In this document: one piece after another, positions 62,495 through 64,000 of the stretch | Layout: every line of letters starts with the position of its first letter | Position numbering within the stretch: the stretch's first letter is position 1 | DNA from: CAWIJK01 sp963836375 | GTDB taxonomy: Bacteria > Actinomycetota > Acidimicrobiia > Acidimicrobiales > RAAP-2 | DNA: 64,000 bases | Direction of reading: 5' to 3' | NCBI GenBank assembly: GCA_963836375.1 | Contig: CAWIJK010000001.1 | Coordinates: 620,001 to 684,000, forward strand | Position numbers and translations under genes: made by a program | The notes under the pieces: model-generated | Seen by the model: only the letters and a program-made list of their open reading frames with translations | Database searches by the model: none | What the model was told of the DNA's origin: nothing

Positions 62495-62994
62495 AGGGTA
62501 GAGACTCGGCCGATGCCGCGAACGCCTCCCCAGAGGGGGACGGAGTCCCGGTATCGCCAATCGAGTTCCGGCTCGACCCCGCCTCTGGTGTGCCGACCTA
62601 CCTGCAGTTGGTCCATCAGGTCGAGCATGCGCTCCGTCTCGGCTACCTCAAGGTCGGAGACCAACTGCCCAAGGTCAGGGACGTGGTTGCGTCGTTGGCA
62701 ATCAACCCGAACACGGTGTCCAAGGCCTACCGCGAGCTGGAGACCAAGGGTCTCATCGTTGGGCGTCCCGGTCAGGGCACATTCATCTCGGCAACCCTCG
62801 GTCACGTCGCGCTCCCCGAACTGACCGGGCTTCGGCGTTCCCTGCGCGGCTGGCTGGCCAAGGCCGACACGGCGGGACTGGACGAGGGCGGAATCGTGGC
62901 GCTTGTCGCCAGTGAGCTGCGGGATTTCTATGAGCGCCGCAGCGGTTCGAGAACCCGCGGCGCGGCGGACGACGAAACGGAGGGGGTTGCATGA
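62479..62994 (+). CDS. GntR-family regulator, YtrA subfamily
   Basis: A 171-residue repressor: N-terminal winged helix (GVPTYLQLVHQVEHALRLGY, VGDQLPKVRDVVASLAINPN, TVSKAYRELETKGLIVGRPG) and a short C-terminal helical tail of about 60 residues, the YtrA pattern. It would repress its own ABC transporter operon until an effector, often a cell-envelope stress or antibiotic, is present. Its stop overlaps the ATG of the next gene by 4 bases. Confidence 0.9.
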   Translation: MTIGQEGRDSADAANASPEGDGVPVSPIEFRLDPASGVPTYLQLVHQVEHALRLGYLKVGDQLPKVRDVVASLAINPNTVSKAYRELETKGLIVGRPGQGTFISATLGHVALPELTGLRRSLRGWLAKADTAGLDEGGIVALVASELRDFYERRSGSRTRGAADDETEGVA

Positions 62995-63893
62995 ACGTCA
63001 TCGAGGCAAGCAACCTGGGCAAGCGCTACGGCAGCACACAGGCGCTGCGCGAGTGTTCGCTCGTTGTACCCGAAGGTCACGTGGCTGCACTAGTCGGTCC
63101 CAACGGCGCCGGTAAGAGCACGCTCTTGAACCTGGCCGTCGGCCTTTCGGAGCCCTCCGAGGGCGGCCTCACCGTGCTCGGGGGTCTCCCTCCCGGATCG
63201 CTCGGCGCATTGGATGGCGTCGCATTCGTGGCCCAGGACACGCCGCTCTACAAGAACGTGTCGGCGGGGGACATGTTGCACCTGACCCGCAACCTGAACC
63301 GGCGCTTCGACCAGGTCTACGCCGAGGCCCGGCTCGGCGAGCTGGGCATTCCGCTGAAGCGCAAGGCAGGCAAGTTGTCCGGTGGCCAACAGGCCCAGCT
63401 GGCGCTGACGCTGGCGCTGGCCCGACGTCCTCGGTTGCTGGTGCTCGATGAACCGGTGGCGATGCTCGACCCGATTGCCCGACACGACTTCATGGCCACG
63501 GTGCTGACGGCGGCGGCCGATGACGGAGTGTCGGTCCTGCTGTCCTCGCACGTGCTCGCCGAGCTGGAACGCGTAGCCGACTATCTGATCCTGCTATCGC
63601 GGGGCCGGGTGCAGGTGGCCGGCGAGGTCGACGACCTGCTCGCCGGCCACCGCATGCTCACCGGACCAGCGGCCGAGGCCGAGGCGTACACAGACCGGCC
63701 GGTGGTGCATGTCCGCCGTGGCGGGGCACAGGCGCACCTGCTGGTTCGGGCCACTGCCAGCGACCCGGTCCCGCGAGGCTGGGAGTCGCATCCCGTCGGC
63801 CTGGAAGAACTCACCCTGGGCTACCTGCGCGAGCCCGGCGCCGCAGCATTGCCGGGCCCGTCCCCATCCGAGATCCAGAAACCTTGGAGATGA
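62991..63893 (+). CDS. ABC transporter ATP-binding protein (YtrB-like)
   Basis: A 300-residue ATPase. Walker A VGPNGAGKSTLLNLAVG, Q-loop FVAQDTPLYKN, signature KLSGGQQAQLALTLA, Walker B LLVLDEPVAMLD, switch His LLSSHVLAELE. The C-terminal 80 residues form the extra domain seen in drug/lantibiotic exporters (GRVQVAGEVDDLLAGH onward). ATG overlaps the GntR stop. It pairs with the permease that begins at 63898. Confidence 0.92.
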   Translation: MNVIEASNLGKRYGSTQALRECSLVVPEGHVAALVGPNGAGKSTLLNLAVGLSEPSEGGLTVLGGLPPGSLGALDGVAFVAQDTPLYKNVSAGDMLHLTRNLNRRFDQVYAEARLGELGIPLKRKAGKLSGGQQAQLALTLALARRPRLLVLDEPVAMLDPIARHDFMATVLTAAADDGVSVLLSSHVLAELERVADYLILLSRGRVQVAGEVDDLLAGHRMLTGPAAEAEAYTDRPVVHVRRGGAQAHLLVRATASDPVPRGWESHPVGLEELTLGYLREPGAAALPGPSPSEIQKPWR

Positions 63894-63897
63894 CGAA

Positions 63898-64000
63898 TTG
63901 ACCACGATGACCATTCCCGCCCGTCTGGACGAGCACACGAACCTTCGGCCACTGGCGTGGCGTCGGTTGACCTGGGTCACCTGGCGGCAGCACCGAATCG
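63898..64000 (+). CDS. ABC transporter permease, N-terminal fragment
   Basis: The last 103 bases encode TIPARLDEHTNLRPLAWRRL followed by TWVTWRQHR, a typical cytoplasmic start of an ABC-2-type permease just before its first helix. TTG 63898 (GGAG 8-10 bases upstream) or ATG 63907 may be the start. The gene continues beyond the window. Confidence 0.6.
   Translation, partial: MTTMTIPARLDEHTNLRPLAWRRLTWVTWRQHRI

Overview
The window is high-GC (mostly around 70%) actinobacterial chromosome. GTG starts are frequent, stop/start overlaps (GTGA, ATGA) are common, and many genes have a TANNNT -10 element only 6-9 bases before the start codon, which implies leaderless mRNAs. HemQ, CysO, GpgS, sterol-desaturase-like and sulfotransferase genes, together with secreted proteins built from GYW-DGGxFxFG modules, fit class Acidimicrobiia (Actinomycetota), probably an uncultured lineage. 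The class is an inference from gene content, not a proven placement.

Layout. 1-7 kb: patatin-like lipase (cut by the window edge), small membrane protein, MFS exporter, two conserved genes of unknown role, an MMPL transporter remnant, typA. 7-10 kb: response regulator with a PAS histidine kinase, then tRNA-Ser. 10-24 kb: a lower-GC, island-like block holding a broken secreted-protein gene, an intact secreted double-propeller protein, a Na+/H+ antiporter, an arylsulfatase, a Fur/Zur-type regulator divergent from a metal ABC transporter (znuA, znuC, two permeases), and a frameshifted inverted paralogue of the propeller protein. 24-28.7 kb: a five-gene minus-strand operon (sulfotransferase, MBL hydrolase, SDR, VOC protein, alcohol dehydrogenase). 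28.9-38.4 kb: one giant secreted protein of about 3175 residues with 24 IPT/TIG repeats. 38.7-41.7 kb: pheA, larB and larC, all interrupted by single-base insertions. 41.7-53 kb: TAP-like hydrolase, SDR, enoyl-CoA hydratase-like protein, membrane glycosyltransferase, sterol desaturase, methyltransferase, NUDIX/GNAT pair, small Cys protein, GNAT, and the hemQ-larE-NIL operon. 53-60.7 kb: groEL with a CIRCE element; thrC-cysO behind a SAM-I riboswitch; gpgS-otsA; a LytR_C-domain gene with otsB; tRNA-Thr. 60.7-64 kb: a lower-GC segment with a quinone-oxidoreductase-like gene and a GntR (YtrA-type) ABC transporter operon cut by the window edge.

The most interesting unit is 54.98-56.72 kb. A SAM-I (S-box) riboswitch abuts the ribosome binding site of a threonine-synthase-family gene that is followed by a CysO-type ubiquitin-like sulfur carrier. 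SAM control and a thiocarboxylate carrier both point to sulfur or methionine metabolism rather than plain threonine synthesis. I suggest, as a hypothesis, protein-thiocarboxylate-dependent homocysteine formation from O-phosphohomoserine. Also notable are tandem 14-bp repeats that move the start codon of the sterol desaturase gene out of register with its ribosome binding site, a 29-bp palindrome over the znuA promoter, and three secreted proteins sharing a six-module C-terminus.
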